49,069 nucleotides of DNA from Myxococcales bacterium (GTDB lineage: Bacteria > Myxococcota_A > UBA9042 > GCA-2863065), in the NCBI GenBank assembly GCA_018780435.1, contig JADMJS010000346.1, positions 1 through 49,069 on the forward strand. The letters run 5' to 3'. Made by a program: the position numbers and the translations under genes. Shown in pieces: positions 1 through 7,001 of this stretch (position 1 is the first letter of the stretch; every line of letters starts with the position of its first letter). Under the pieces are notes generated by a model. That model did not search any database. It was given only the letters and a program-made list of their open reading frames with translations, and was not told the DNA's origin.

Positions 1-245
1 TCTTCGGACTTGGCCCGAGCCGGGCGGGGCGCGGCGCGGTAAAAGCTCTCACCTACTTGCGACCGAGCCCTTAGGGCTCGGTCGCAAGTAAGTGATTCTC
101 TTTTCCTCGCGCCGCATCCCCGCCCGGTTCGTTCCAAGTAGGAAACGTCTGCCTCGAAATACGGGGAGTATGTCTTCGGACTTGGCCCGAGCCGGGCGGG
201 GCGCGGCGCGGTAAAAGCTCTCACCTATTTTCGACCGAGCCCTTA
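1..245. repeat. 73-bp direct repeat pair (1-73 and 173-245)
   Basis: The first 73 bases recur at 173-245 with two mismatches (at 56 and 59 of the first copy). The 99 bp between the copies is different sequence. Both copies contain the same GC-rich run followed by AAAAGCTCTCACCTA and end in GACCGAGCCCTTA. Only the first copy continues into a perfect inverted repeat. I see no convincing gene here. The left copy starts at the window edge, so the true repeat may extend further left. Confidence 0.85.
54..90. terminator. Perfect 18-bp inverted repeat, possible terminator
   Basis: Arms 54-71 (TACTTGCGACCGAGCCCT) and 73-90 are exact reverse complements with a single T between them. A pyrimidine-rich stretch (TTCTCTTTTCC) follows about 6 nt downstream. 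It could be an intrinsic terminator for a gene left of the window, or a recombination or REP-type palindrome. With only one unpaired base the extruded hairpin would have to open a few pairs at the tip. The role is inferred. Confidence 0.45.
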
Positions 246-477
246 CTTCGGCGTCATCCCCGAGCCGTGGCTCGGGGTGCATGCCTGTCAGAGCACGGTA
301 CGGGAACAGGCCCATATGACATCGTGGGCCCCTCGGTATTGACAGTCGGCACTCGGCATTGGACAGTCGGTCAACTCAAGCTCGAACTTGGGTCTTGCGT
401 CCCTGCAGCGCGGGTCGCGCACGACACGACCACACTCGACCGCGGGGCAAAGGTACCTCGCTCAAAGGATATCGGCC
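246..477. other. Intergenic region upstream of the barrel gene: hairpin and repeated GACAGTCGG
   Basis: A hairpin (CCCCGAGCC, loop GT, GGCTCGGGG) lies at 258-277. GACAGTCGG occurs at 341-349 and again at 362-370, 21 bp apart, and the first copy overlaps a TTGACA hexamer (339-344). No good -10 lies 17 bp further on. The paired copies could be an operator for the gene starting at 478. No coding gene is supported in this stretch. Confidence 0.35.
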
Positions 478-1548
478 ATGAATAGGCAGTTCTACGCAGA
501 GATCGCGCTTCTCGCGTTCGCCATCGGATCGGTCCCGAACTGGGCCCGCGCGGAGGAGGGTGGCGGCTCGAGCCCCAGCGCCAACGAATCCGATACGAGG
601 CGCGGGACGGCTGGCGGCGAGGAGCGGGTCCTCAACTCGCATCAGTTCCTCATCCCTGTCCTGATGTCGAACCCCTTCATCTACAGCTCCTTCGGCACCG
701 TGGTGGGAGCGGGGCGCTTCAACTTCACAGTGCAGGGCGACTCAGCAGATGACACGGGAGACGACGCTGGAGCGGAAGGCGCGGCTGACGAGGTCACCGC
801 CGACCTCGAAGCGAAGCTGCTCTACTTCGAGCTCCGCTTCGACGGCCAGATCGGCATCGCGGACTGGGTCGCCATCTCCTTCACCGCGGGTGGCGTCGGC
901 GCGACCTCCACGAGTCTCGATCAGATCCTGAACGTCGGCGCGGTACCGAGCGTGGAGATCGGCGGCGCCATTCGAAGCAAGATATGGAGTTCGAACTCCC
1001 TCGGTCTTCAGTTCGGTGCCGAAGTGAAGACCCACTACTCTCGCGAGTGGGTCGTCACTCCGATCGCAGCCGTGCAGGGCGTCCTCCAGAGAACCTCTCC
1101 TGAAGCCTTCGCCACCGGAGACTTCCCGGCGATCTTCGCCAACATTCGGGCCGCCGACATGGTCGGAGTCGAAGAATCGCTCAACATCTCACCGCGCTTG
1201 CTCGCCGCGTGGGGTATGGGGCCCGTCGGTGTCCAGACCCAGATCGGGACGACACATGGCGTGGGCATTGGCGAATCCGAAAAGGACTCGACCGAGGTCA
1301 ACTTCGGCCTACACACGGCTCTCGACATCGGCTATTGGACCCGCTACTTCCCGATCGCGATCGGCGTCGAGTACCTGATGGAAGCGGCCGTGGGTGACGA
1401 CGATGACACTATCTCCCACAGCCTCGCCGGTGGCGCCTACTACTCTGGCGCCCGCGACGTACAGCTCGGTGTCAGCGGCGGCTGGTCGAAGGCCGGCGAT
1501 CTCATCGAGATCATCCACGCGACCCTCGACGTCGTGTACATCTTCTAA
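478..1548 (+). CDS. Predicted outer-membrane beta-barrel protein, function unknown
   Basis: This is a 356-aa exported protein. The ATG at 478 was chosen because AAAGGA lies about 10 nt upstream and it puts a signal peptide (NRQFYAEIALLAFAIGSVPNWARA) at the N-terminus; an in-frame upstream GTG/ATG extension has no such logic. The mature part starts with a low-complexity Ser/Glu linker, then alternating hydrophobic and polar strands rich in Gly and Tyr (for example LYFELRFDGQIGIADWVAIS), and ends in a terminal Phe after TLDVVYIF, as barrel proteins often do. I do not recognise a specific family. It stands alone on this strand, followed by a hairpin at 1559-1576. Confidence 0.7.
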   Translation: MNRQFYAEIALLAFAIGSVPNWARAEEGGGSSPSANESDTRRGTAGGEERVLNSHQFLIPVLMSNPFIYSSFGTVVGAGRFNFTVQGDSADDTGDDAGAEGAADEVTADLEAKLLYFELRFDGQIGIADWVAISFTAGGVGATSTSLDQILNVGAVPSVEIGGAIRSKIWSSNSLGLQFGAEVKTHYSREWVVTPIAAVQGVLQRTSPEAFATGDFPAIFANIRAADMVGVEESLNISPRLLAAWGMGPVGVQTQIGTTHGVGIGESEKDSTEVNFGLHTALDIGYWTRYFPIAIGVEYLMEAAVGDDDDTISHSLAGGAYYSGARDVQLGVSGGWSKAGDLIEIIHATLDVVYIF

Positions 1549-1558
1549 TCCTGAGTAA

Positions 1559-1576
1559 GCGGCCGTCGGCGGCCGC
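1559..1576 (+). terminator. GC hairpin after the barrel gene
   Basis: GCGGCCG, a TCGG loop and CGGCCGC form a 7-bp perfect stem 10 nt after the stop at 1548. There is no T-run, so it could be a weak or Rho-assisted terminator or an mRNA 3'-end stabiliser. The rest of 1577-1806 shows no supported gene. Confidence 0.35.
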
Positions 1577-1806
1577 CCAGACCGGGAGTCATGTCGTGGC
1601 GTGTATTCACGCCGCGCCACCTTGGGTAGTCTGACTACACCGGCCCCGACGTCGCGCCGGTCCGCGACGCGGGGACGTGCCAGCTTTCGTGCCAGCCTAT
1701 CTGTCTCGGGAAGCAGTGCGGCCCGCCGACGTTCGTGCGGGTGACGATGGGGCCGGGAACCCAGACCATTCGCCGGACAAAGACGATTCAATAACAAACT
1801 AGTGAC

Positions 1807-3153
1807 TCAGCGCCGCGTCTTTGGGAGCTTCCCGGGATTCAAGATCCCATGCGGATCGAAGACCGCCTTGAGCTGATTCAAAAGGTCGAGCTGCATCCCG
1901 CGCTCGCGGCGCAGCCAACGTGGCGCGAGGAGGCCGCTGCCGAAGGCGCCCACGGCGGCGGCCCCGGCGTCGAGCGCGGCCTCGACCACCCCTTCGAGGA
2001 CGTCGGTGGCGCGATCGAAGCGTTCGACGTCACCGTCCTGCGCCGCTACCACGAGGTGGACGGTCCCGAGCTCGTCGCCACAACACCAGGCATCGAGGCC
2101 CTCCGCGCGTGCGGCCGCGTCGAACGCGTCGATGCTCGAAGCGATGACGCCGAACGGTAAGCGCGGCGCGAAGCGGACGAGCGTGTGCTTCGGGTAAAGC
2201 TCGGCGAGCCGCGACGTCAGCCGGGTCTCGATGGAGGCGAGCGGCTCGGCGCTGCCCGACGGGTCCGCATCATCTTCGTCGGTGAGCCAGAGCACGCCGC
2301 CGTCCGGGAACGCCGGCCGCTCCGGCCAGAGCGCCCGGGCGGCCGACGCGCTGAACCAACTGCCCGCCGCCACGGAGGAATCTCGCTCCGCGGCTCGCAG
2401 CGCCTCGGCGAGCGCGTCCCGGTTCGGTAAGACACGCTCGACCCGCCGGGTCGGCCGCAGCGTCACGCCGGCGAGCGCGATCTCGGTGATGACGGCGAGC
2501 CCACCCTCGGAGCCGACGAGCAGCCGAGTCAGATCCCAGGTTGGGATAGGCCCGACCGCGAGGGCGCCCGTGCGGATGAGCTCGCCGGAGCCCGTCACGG
2601 CCTGCAGGCGGCGCACATGGGGCGCGAGGCCGCCTGTGCGCCGAGCGTGGACGGCGGCGCCGCCCGAGCCGACGAGGCCGCCGAGCGTCGCGACGGCAGG
2701 GTCCCCCCACGGTCGGGCCGGGAGCGCCTGGCCCCGCTCGGCGAGCGCCCGGTCGACGTCGGCGATACGCGCGCCGGGGCCCGCGACAAGGACGTCGTCT
2801 TGCCACGCGAGCGCCGAGAGCCGCGTCGTGTCGAGCACAATCCCGCCCCGAAGCGGGATGGCGCCCCCCGCGCGTCCCGTCCCACCGCCGCGCACCGTCA
2901 GTGGGATGCCCGCGCGGCCGCAGGCGTCGATGCACACCATGACGTCTTCGAGCGCCTCGGGCGTGACGATGGCGTCGGCGATGCCGCCTTCGAGGCCCGA
3001 CCCGTCGAAAGACGACCGAGTGCAGGCCCCGAGGCCGCATTCGATCGCGCCGCCGAGCTTCTCCGAGAGCTCGCCGAGCAGCCGCCCTAGCCGTTCTTCG
3101 GTGGGCCCGGATGGGCCGGCCCTCGAACCGCGCGTTGGAAAGTGGAGCTCCAC
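1807..3153 (-). CDS. FAD-binding oxidase, GlcD/lactate dehydrogenase-like
   Basis: This 448-aa protein has the FAD_binding_4 (PCMH-type) signature: VRGGGTGRAGGAIPLRGGIV around residues 88-107, a second FAD-contacting stretch VATLGGLVGSGGAAVH, then a FAD-oxidase C-terminal half ending FDPHGILNPGKLP, typical of glycolate oxidase GlcD and D-lactate dehydrogenase. It probably oxidises a 2-hydroxy acid. The substrate cannot be read from the sequence. Translation starts at GTG 3153, whose last base overlaps the TAG of the upstream thioredoxin-fold gene (TAGTG), so the two are translationally coupled. No iron-sulfur partner (GlcF) is visible nearby. Confidence 0.85.
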   Translation of the reverse strand: MELHFPTRGSRAGPSGPTEERLGRLLGELSEKLGGAIECGLGACTRSSFDGSGLEGGIADAIVTPEALEDVMVCIDACGRAGIPLTVRGGGTGRAGGAIPLRGGIVLDTTRLSALAWQDDVLVAGPGARIADVDRALAERGQALPARPWGDPAVATLGGLVGSGGAAVHARRTGGLAPHVRRLQAVTGSGELIRTGALAVGPIPTWDLTRLLVGSEGGLAVITEIALAGVTLRPTRRVERVLPNRDALAEALRAAERDSSVAAGSWFSASAARALWPERPAFPDGGVLWLTDEDDADPSGSAEPLASIETRLTSRLAELYPKHTLVRFAPRLPFGVIASSIDAFDAAARAEGLDAWCCGDELGTVHLVVAAQDGDVERFDRATDVLEGVVEAALDAGAAAVGAFGSGLLAPRWLRRERGMQLDLLNQLKAVFDPHGILNPGKLPKTRR

Positions 3154-4214
3154 TACGGCGCCTTGGCCGCGTCCGAGAGCCCGTGTCGGCGCGCGAAGTT
3201 GACGTAGAGCGCCTTCCCCGGCGCGGAGGTGATCGCGGCCTGAATGGACGCCTTGGCCCGCGCGAGGTCACCCCCGCGGACCGCCAGCTCGGCGTCGAGG
3301 TAGAGCGCGGGCGCGTAGCCGGGCGACAGCGTCAGCACCGTCGCGACCGACGTCGCCGCCGCGGCGGGATCGGCGTCGTAGCGGACGAGGAACCACGCTC
3401 GGCTGTGTTCGGCGTCGCGGATAGCGTCCGTCGCCGAATCGGCCGCGGTTGTCGCCGTAGCGACGAGCTCGTCCAGCAGGGCGAGCGCCTTCTCGCGTTG
3501 CCCCGCTACGAGGTAGCCCTGGGCGGCCCACATCAAGAACTCCTCGCCTTCGGGCCGTGCGCGGTACTGCCGAGCGAGCCCCGCGAAGACCTCGGCGCCT
3601 TTCGGGCCGTCGCGCCGTACTCGCACGAAGTAGCGACCGAGGACCCGCCCGGCGTTCGCTCCGACCTCATCGCCGCGGGCCGCCAGCCGCTCCAGCGCCG
3701 GGAGCGCCTCGGCGGTCTCGCCGCGGACGAGCCGAGCCTGCGCCAGCGCGAGCGCGGCCTCGCCGTCTCCGGGCTGCGCCTTCACCTGCGCGATCAGCCA
3801 CTCGACACTGACGGCCTCCTTCCGAGCGAGGCCCGCCTTGACGGCCCCCAGCCACGCGTCCGGGCCGGGGTACCCCTCGATGCGGTCGAGCTCGGCGCCG
3901 TCGCCCGCGAGCACCAGCGTGGTCGGGTAACCGAGGACGGCGTGCCGCTCGACCACCTCGCGCCCTGCGGCCGTCTCGGCGTCGATGTGAAAGGTCACCG
4001 CAGCGCCCGCGAGCGCCTGACCGTCTTCGGTCTCGAGCACGTCGGCCGCGAGCTGGTTGCAGGGTCCACACCACTCGGCGCTCACCACGGCCACCACCTT
4101 CCGGTCCTTCCCGGCGCTCGCGAGGGCCTCGCCGAGGGTGCGGGTCGGGAAGGCCGCGCCGACGGCCGGCGGCTGCGAGAGGAGGACAGAGGCTAAGATC
4201 ATGGGCAGGCTCAT
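3153..4214 (-). CDS. Secreted thioredoxin-fold protein with tetratricopeptide-like C-terminus
   Basis: This is a 353-aa product. The ATG at 4214 is preferred because it gives a signal peptide (SLPMILASVLLSQPPAVGA); an upstream in-frame ATG at 4295 would bury it. A thioredoxin domain follows with the redox motif WCGPC at residues 48-52 and a cis-Pro-like GYPTT. The remaining approximately 200 residues are Ala/Leu-rich helical repeats resembling TPRs (DGEAALALAQARLVRGETAEALPALERLA). Likely an envelope disulfide oxidoreductase or reductase acting on a secreted partner. It overlaps the downstream FAD oxidase by one base. It is transcribed divergently from the TonB operon, so it shares the phased GTCAC region. 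Confidence 0.8.
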   Translation of the reverse strand: MSLPMILASVLLSQPPAVGAAFPTRTLGEALASAGKDRKVVAVVSAEWCGPCNQLAADVLETEDGQALAGAAVTFHIDAETAAGREVVERHAVLGYPTTLVLAGDGAELDRIEGYPGPDAWLGAVKAGLARKEAVSVEWLIAQVKAQPGDGEAALALAQARLVRGETAEALPALERLAARGDEVGANAGRVLGRYFVRVRRDGPKGAEVFAGLARQYRARPEGEEFLMWAAQGYLVAGQREKALALLDELVATATTAADSATDAIRDAEHSRAWFLVRYDADPAAAATSVATVLTLSPGYAPALYLDAELAVRGGDLARAKASIQAAITSAPGKALYVNFARRHGLSDAAKAP

Positions 4215-4280
4215 GGCCGGAGGATGGCGCTGCCGAAGGGCGAGCGCCACCGGATTCGACACGCCTCTCGCCACCGGCGC

Positions 4281-4388
4281 GTCACCGGCGTTCACACGAC
4301 CGTCACATTCAGCATGACGCCGTCACGTCCATGCAGGATGTGTCACACACTGCACACACTCGAGTGACAGAAGTCACCAAGCCGTCAC
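4281..4388. promoter_or_regulatory. Helically phased array of six GTCAC motifs
   Basis: GTCAC occurs on the + strand at 4281, 4302, 4322, 4342, 4373 and 4384. Spacings are 21, 20, 20, 31 and 11 bp, that is 2, 2, 2, 3 and 1 helical turns, so all sit on one face of the helix. GTGAC is also present at 4364 and 4401, and TTCAC at 4291. Six same-strand copies of a 5-mer in 108 bp is far above the roughly 0.1 expected by chance in random sequence. The array lies between a divergent gene (start 4214) and tonB (start 4438). The AAGTCACCAAGCCGTCACCC pair at 4371-4390 has 11-bp direct-repeat spacing like sites of OmpR/PhoB-type regulators. The regulator's identity is not known. Confidence 0.6.
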
Positions 4389-4437
4389 CCGGATCCCGTT
4401 GTGACGGCGCTCTGGCTGACGTACACCACCGCCACCG

Positions 4438-5235
4438 ATGTTCGAATCACTCGAAAACGTCTCACGAGGCACCGATCGCAAGACATGGTTTGCGACGTCC
4501 GTCGCGGCGACCCTCCTCTTCGGCACACTCGGTGGAACGGCGCTCTGGCTCCTCGGACAGAAGACCGAGATCGTGAAAGAGACCGAGGTCGAAGTGACCT
4601 TCGTCCCACGCGCCGAACCTGCCGCCGTGCCCGAACCGGAGCCACCGCCTCCTCCCCCGCCCGCCGCACGGGCACCCATCGCCGCGGCCGTTGCCCCGGT
4701 CGCTGCACCGGGCGCCGCGCTAACGCCTCCGAGCGGGCCCGTGTCGCAGCGGCGCGCATTTCAAGCTCCGAAGCGGATCCCGACCGCCGCGCCGATGGCG
4801 GTGGACCCTGTCCGAGTCGAGACCGTGGCCGCGGTGATACCGGCGCCCGACGCTACGCCTACGCCGGAGCCGGCCCCCGTCACGCCGCCCGCGCCGAAGG
4901 AGGTCGCCCCCGCTGCCGAGACGGCACCTCGCGGGAATGCCGGCCCCGTCGCCACACCGGAAGACTTCGAGAGCCCGCGCGCTGCGCTCGGCAACCGGCG
5001 CCCCGACTATCCCCAAAACGCGCTCAGCGACGGTCGCGAAGGCGAGGTCGTCATCGAACTTCGCATCCGCACCGACGGATCGGTCACCGTGGCCCGTGTC
5101 GTGAGCGGCGAGGAGCCCTTTGCGAGCGCGGCTCTCGACGCGGTGAAGACCTGGCGATACCAGCCGGCTCGGGTGAGCGGCATGCCCATCGAAGTCGCCC
5201 GCCGGGTGCGGCTGCCCTTCAAGGTACGCGGCTGA
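4438..5235 (+). CDS. tonB: TonB family energy transducer
   Basis: This 265-aa protein has the full TonB architecture. A short cytoplasmic N-terminus and one transmembrane helix (about residues 17-40, FATSVAATLLFGTLGGTALW) are followed by a Pro/Glu/Ala-rich periplasmic spacer (about 57-165, including a run of seven prolines). The C-terminal TonB_C domain (about 175-265) has RRPDYPQNALSDGREGEVVI and the DAVKTWRYQPA motif. It transmits proton-motive force from ExbB/ExbD to outer-membrane receptors. It is the first gene of tonB-exbB-exbD-exbD, 24 nt upstream of exbB, and the receptor at 7002 is the obvious client. The GTCAC array precedes it. Confidence 0.92.
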   Translation: MFESLENVSRGTDRKTWFATSVAATLLFGTLGGTALWLLGQKTEIVKETEVEVTFVPRAEPAAVPEPEPPPPPPPAARAPIAAAVAPVAAPGAALTPPSGPVSQRRAFQAPKRIPTAAPMAVDPVRVETVAAVIPAPDATPTPEPAPVTPPAPKEVAPAAETAPRGNAGPVATPEDFESPRAALGNRRPDYPQNALSDGREGEVVIELRIRTDGSVTVARVVSGEEPFASAALDAVKTWRYQPARVSGMPIEVARRVRLPFKVRG

Positions 5236-5259
5236 CATTGCAGCCCGAGGAGAGTGTGT

Positions 5260-6036
5260 ATGTCCTTCGACATCGGTGAGATTCTGGGCGACATGGGCGC
5301 GTTTGCGCTGGTCATCGTGGTCAGCCTCGGCATCCTCGGGCTCGGCGCCGTGACGGTGTTCTTGGAACGGCTCTGGGTCTTCGGGCGCCAAGAACGCCGG
5401 ACACGCGCGCTGTCGCTGGAGGTGCGCCCGATCCTAAAGCAGAATGACTTCGTGGCCTTGGAGCGTCACTGCGCCGCGAGCCCCGGGCTCCCCTTCGCCG
5501 ACGTCCTCCGCGGGGGCGCCCGCGCCTTCCTCGGCACTCCCGAGACGTCGGCGCTCCCCGCAGCGGAGCTGGTCCGACGGGAAGTGGGGCGCCGCAGTGA
5601 GGGCGCGGCGGCCGACGTGCGTCGCGGGATGGGGCTTCTGGCGTCGGTCGGCTCGATCTCACCCTTCGTCGGGCTCCTCGGGACGGTCGTCGGCATCATC
5701 GACGCGTTCGAAGGGATCGCGGCCGAAGGCGCGGGCGGACTCGGCGCGGTGTCGGCCGGCATCGCCGAAGCGCTCGTCGTGACCGCCTTCGGGCTCCTCA
5801 TCGCGATCCCGTCCGTGCTGATGTTCAATTACTTGAACAGCCGAGTAGACACTGTCCTCCTCGGGCTCGGCCAAGCCGCCAGCGAGTTCGTCGACCACGT
5901 GGAAGCTCGCGCACCGACGCGCATCGACGCCGCGCCGCCTCGAACGGACGCTGCAGCGGTCCAGGCGCGGCCGACCCCGACGCTCGCCGAAACCACCCAG
6001 GCCGTCTTCAGCTCCTCGGCCCGGGGTGTGGCGTGA
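5260..6036 (+). CDS. exbB: MotA/TolQ/ExbB proton channel protein
   Basis: This 258-aa inner-membrane protein belongs to the MotA/TolQ/ExbB family. TM1 is near residues 12-35 (GAFALVIVVSLGILGLGAV). After a cytoplasmic loop come TM2 (GLLASVGSISPFVGLLGTVV, about 125-150) and TM3 (VVTAFGLLIAIPSVLMFNY, about 170-190). The SxxPFVGLLGTVxGI motif is the family signature. With ExbD it forms the ion-driven motor that energises TonB. ATG 5260 follows CGAGGAGA with good spacing. Its stop overlaps the GTG start of the next gene (GTGA). Confidence 0.93.
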   Translation: MSFDIGEILGDMGAFALVIVVSLGILGLGAVTVFLERLWVFGRQERRTRALSLEVRPILKQNDFVALERHCAASPGLPFADVLRGGARAFLGTPETSALPAAELVRREVGRRSEGAAADVRRGMGLLASVGSISPFVGLLGTVVGIIDAFEGIAAEGAGGLGAVSAGIAEALVVTAFGLLIAIPSVLMFNYLNSRVDTVLLGLGQAASEFVDHVEARAPTRIDAAPPRTDAAAVQARPTPTLAETTQAVFSSSARGVA

Positions 6037-6521
6037 CGCCAGTCGGCGCCGCTCAGTCCCCGGCCGCGTCCTGGCCGGGCTCTGGACGAGGCGGGGCGCC
6101 GAAGGGCGGCCCGCGCGGGCCGGAGATCAACATCACGCCACTCGTCGACGTGGTCCTGGTGCTGCTCATCATCTTCATGGTCATCGCGCCTCAGATGCAG
6201 TCGGGTCAGCCCGTGGCGACCCCCGATGTCAGTCATCCTGACGCGGAAGCCAAGGGGCAGTTCGACCCGATCACCGTCTCCGTGACCCGTGACGGCACGG
6301 TGTGGATCGAGAAGGAGCGCATCGATGGCTCCGGTGAGCTCGAAGCCGGGATCAAGGCCGCGCGCGCGCTCGGACCCGACCGAAAGATCGTCCTTCAAGC
6401 GGATCGGAACGTGCGCTTCCGAACCGTGCGCAGCGTCTTCGCCCGGTGCCAGAGCGCAGGCGCCACCGGGATCGCGCTCAAAGTCACGACGCGCCCGGTG
6501 GGCGCCGAGGAGCCCGGCTGA
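6033..6521 (+). CDS. exbD: ExbD/TolR biopolymer transporter, first copy
   Basis: This 162-aa protein has a Gly/Pro-rich cytoplasmic N-terminus, then the ExbD/TolR signature INITPLVDVVLVLLIIFMV around residues 33-51. The membrane Asp in PLVDVVL is the conserved proton carrier of the family. The periplasmic domain is about 100 residues. It begins at GTG 6033, overlapping the exbB stop by 4 nt, and its TGA overlaps the ATG of the second exbD (TGATG). It is longer at the N-terminus than the second copy. Confidence 0.92.
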   Translation: MTPVGAAQSPAASWPGSGRGGAPKGGPRGPEINITPLVDVVLVLLIIFMVIAPQMQSGQPVATPDVSHPDAEAKGQFDPITVSVTRDGTVWIEKERIDGSGELEAGIKAARALGPDRKIVLQADRNVRFRTVRSVFARCQSAGATGIALKVTTRPVGAEEPG

Positions 6522-6952
6522 TGGCGATGGACCTCGGTGGTGGGGGCAAAGGCCCCCAGCCCACGATCAACATCACGCCGCTCGTCGACGTGGTCTTGGT
6601 GCTGCTCATCATCTTCATGGTCGTCACCCCGCTGCTCACAAAACACTTCAGCACGCGGGTCCCCGAAGCCCCGGAGCCTTCAGCCCAGAACGCCGATGAC
6701 GGCGGTGACGACGCCATCGTCGTCCGGCTCGACGCGACGGGCGGCGTCACCTTGAACAGCACCCAGGTGGCACTACCGGCGCTGACCGCGGCGCTAGGAC
6801 AGGTCTTCCACACGCGAAAGGAGCGGATCGTCTTCTTCGACGCCGACGACGACGCCCTCTTCGGCGATGCGGTCGACGTCCTCGACGCGACGCGCGCCGG
6901 CGGGGCCGCCGCGATCGCGATCGCCACCGAACCCATCGCCACCCCCATGTAG
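6521..6952 (+). CDS. exbD: ExbD/TolR biopolymer transporter, second copy
   Basis: This 143-aa protein has the same INITPLVDVVLVLLIIFMV segment (residues 16-34) as its neighbour, with only two base differences over 54 nt, but a diverged periplasmic domain. Tandem ExbDs are known in some Gram-negatives, where the two may form a heteromeric periplasmic module. ATG 6521 is chosen because it overlaps the previous stop. A 6-bp stem (GGGGGC, AAAG, GCCCCC at 6542-6557) lies just inside the coding start and might tune translation. It ends 49 nt before the receptor start. Confidence 0.9.
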   Translation: MAMDLGGGGKGPQPTINITPLVDVVLVLLIIFMVVTPLLTKHFSTRVPEAPEPSAQNADDGGDDAIVVRLDATGGVTLNSTQVALPALTAALGQVFHTRKERIVFFDADDDALFGDAVDVLDATRAGGAAAIAIATEPIATPM

Positions 6953-6977
6953 AACGCGGTCCCGAACCTCCACGACA

Positions 6978-7000
6978 CTGTCACACGGGAGTCACAAACC
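6978..7000 (+). promoter_or_regulatory. 11-bp spaced GTCAC pair before the TonB-dependent receptor
   Basis: GTCAC at 6980 and 6991 are exactly 11 bp apart (CTGTCACACGGGAGTCACAA), with a third at 7008. This repeats the motif found upstream of tonB and resembles a direct-repeat response-regulator site. Caveat: it overlaps the likely ribosome-binding site of the receptor gene, so part of it may simply be leader sequence. Confidence 0.4.
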
Positions 7001-7001
7001 A

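Noticed and set aside
2231..3202. 323-codon + strand frame over the FAD oxidase
   Set aside because: Ser/Pro/Arg/Ala-rich shadow; the opposite strand encodes a complete FAD oxidase.
4296..4437. Upstream extension of the thioredoxin-fold gene to ATG 4295
   Set aside because: It would place 27 residues before a clear signal peptide and overlap the GTCAC array; the ATG at 4214 fits better.
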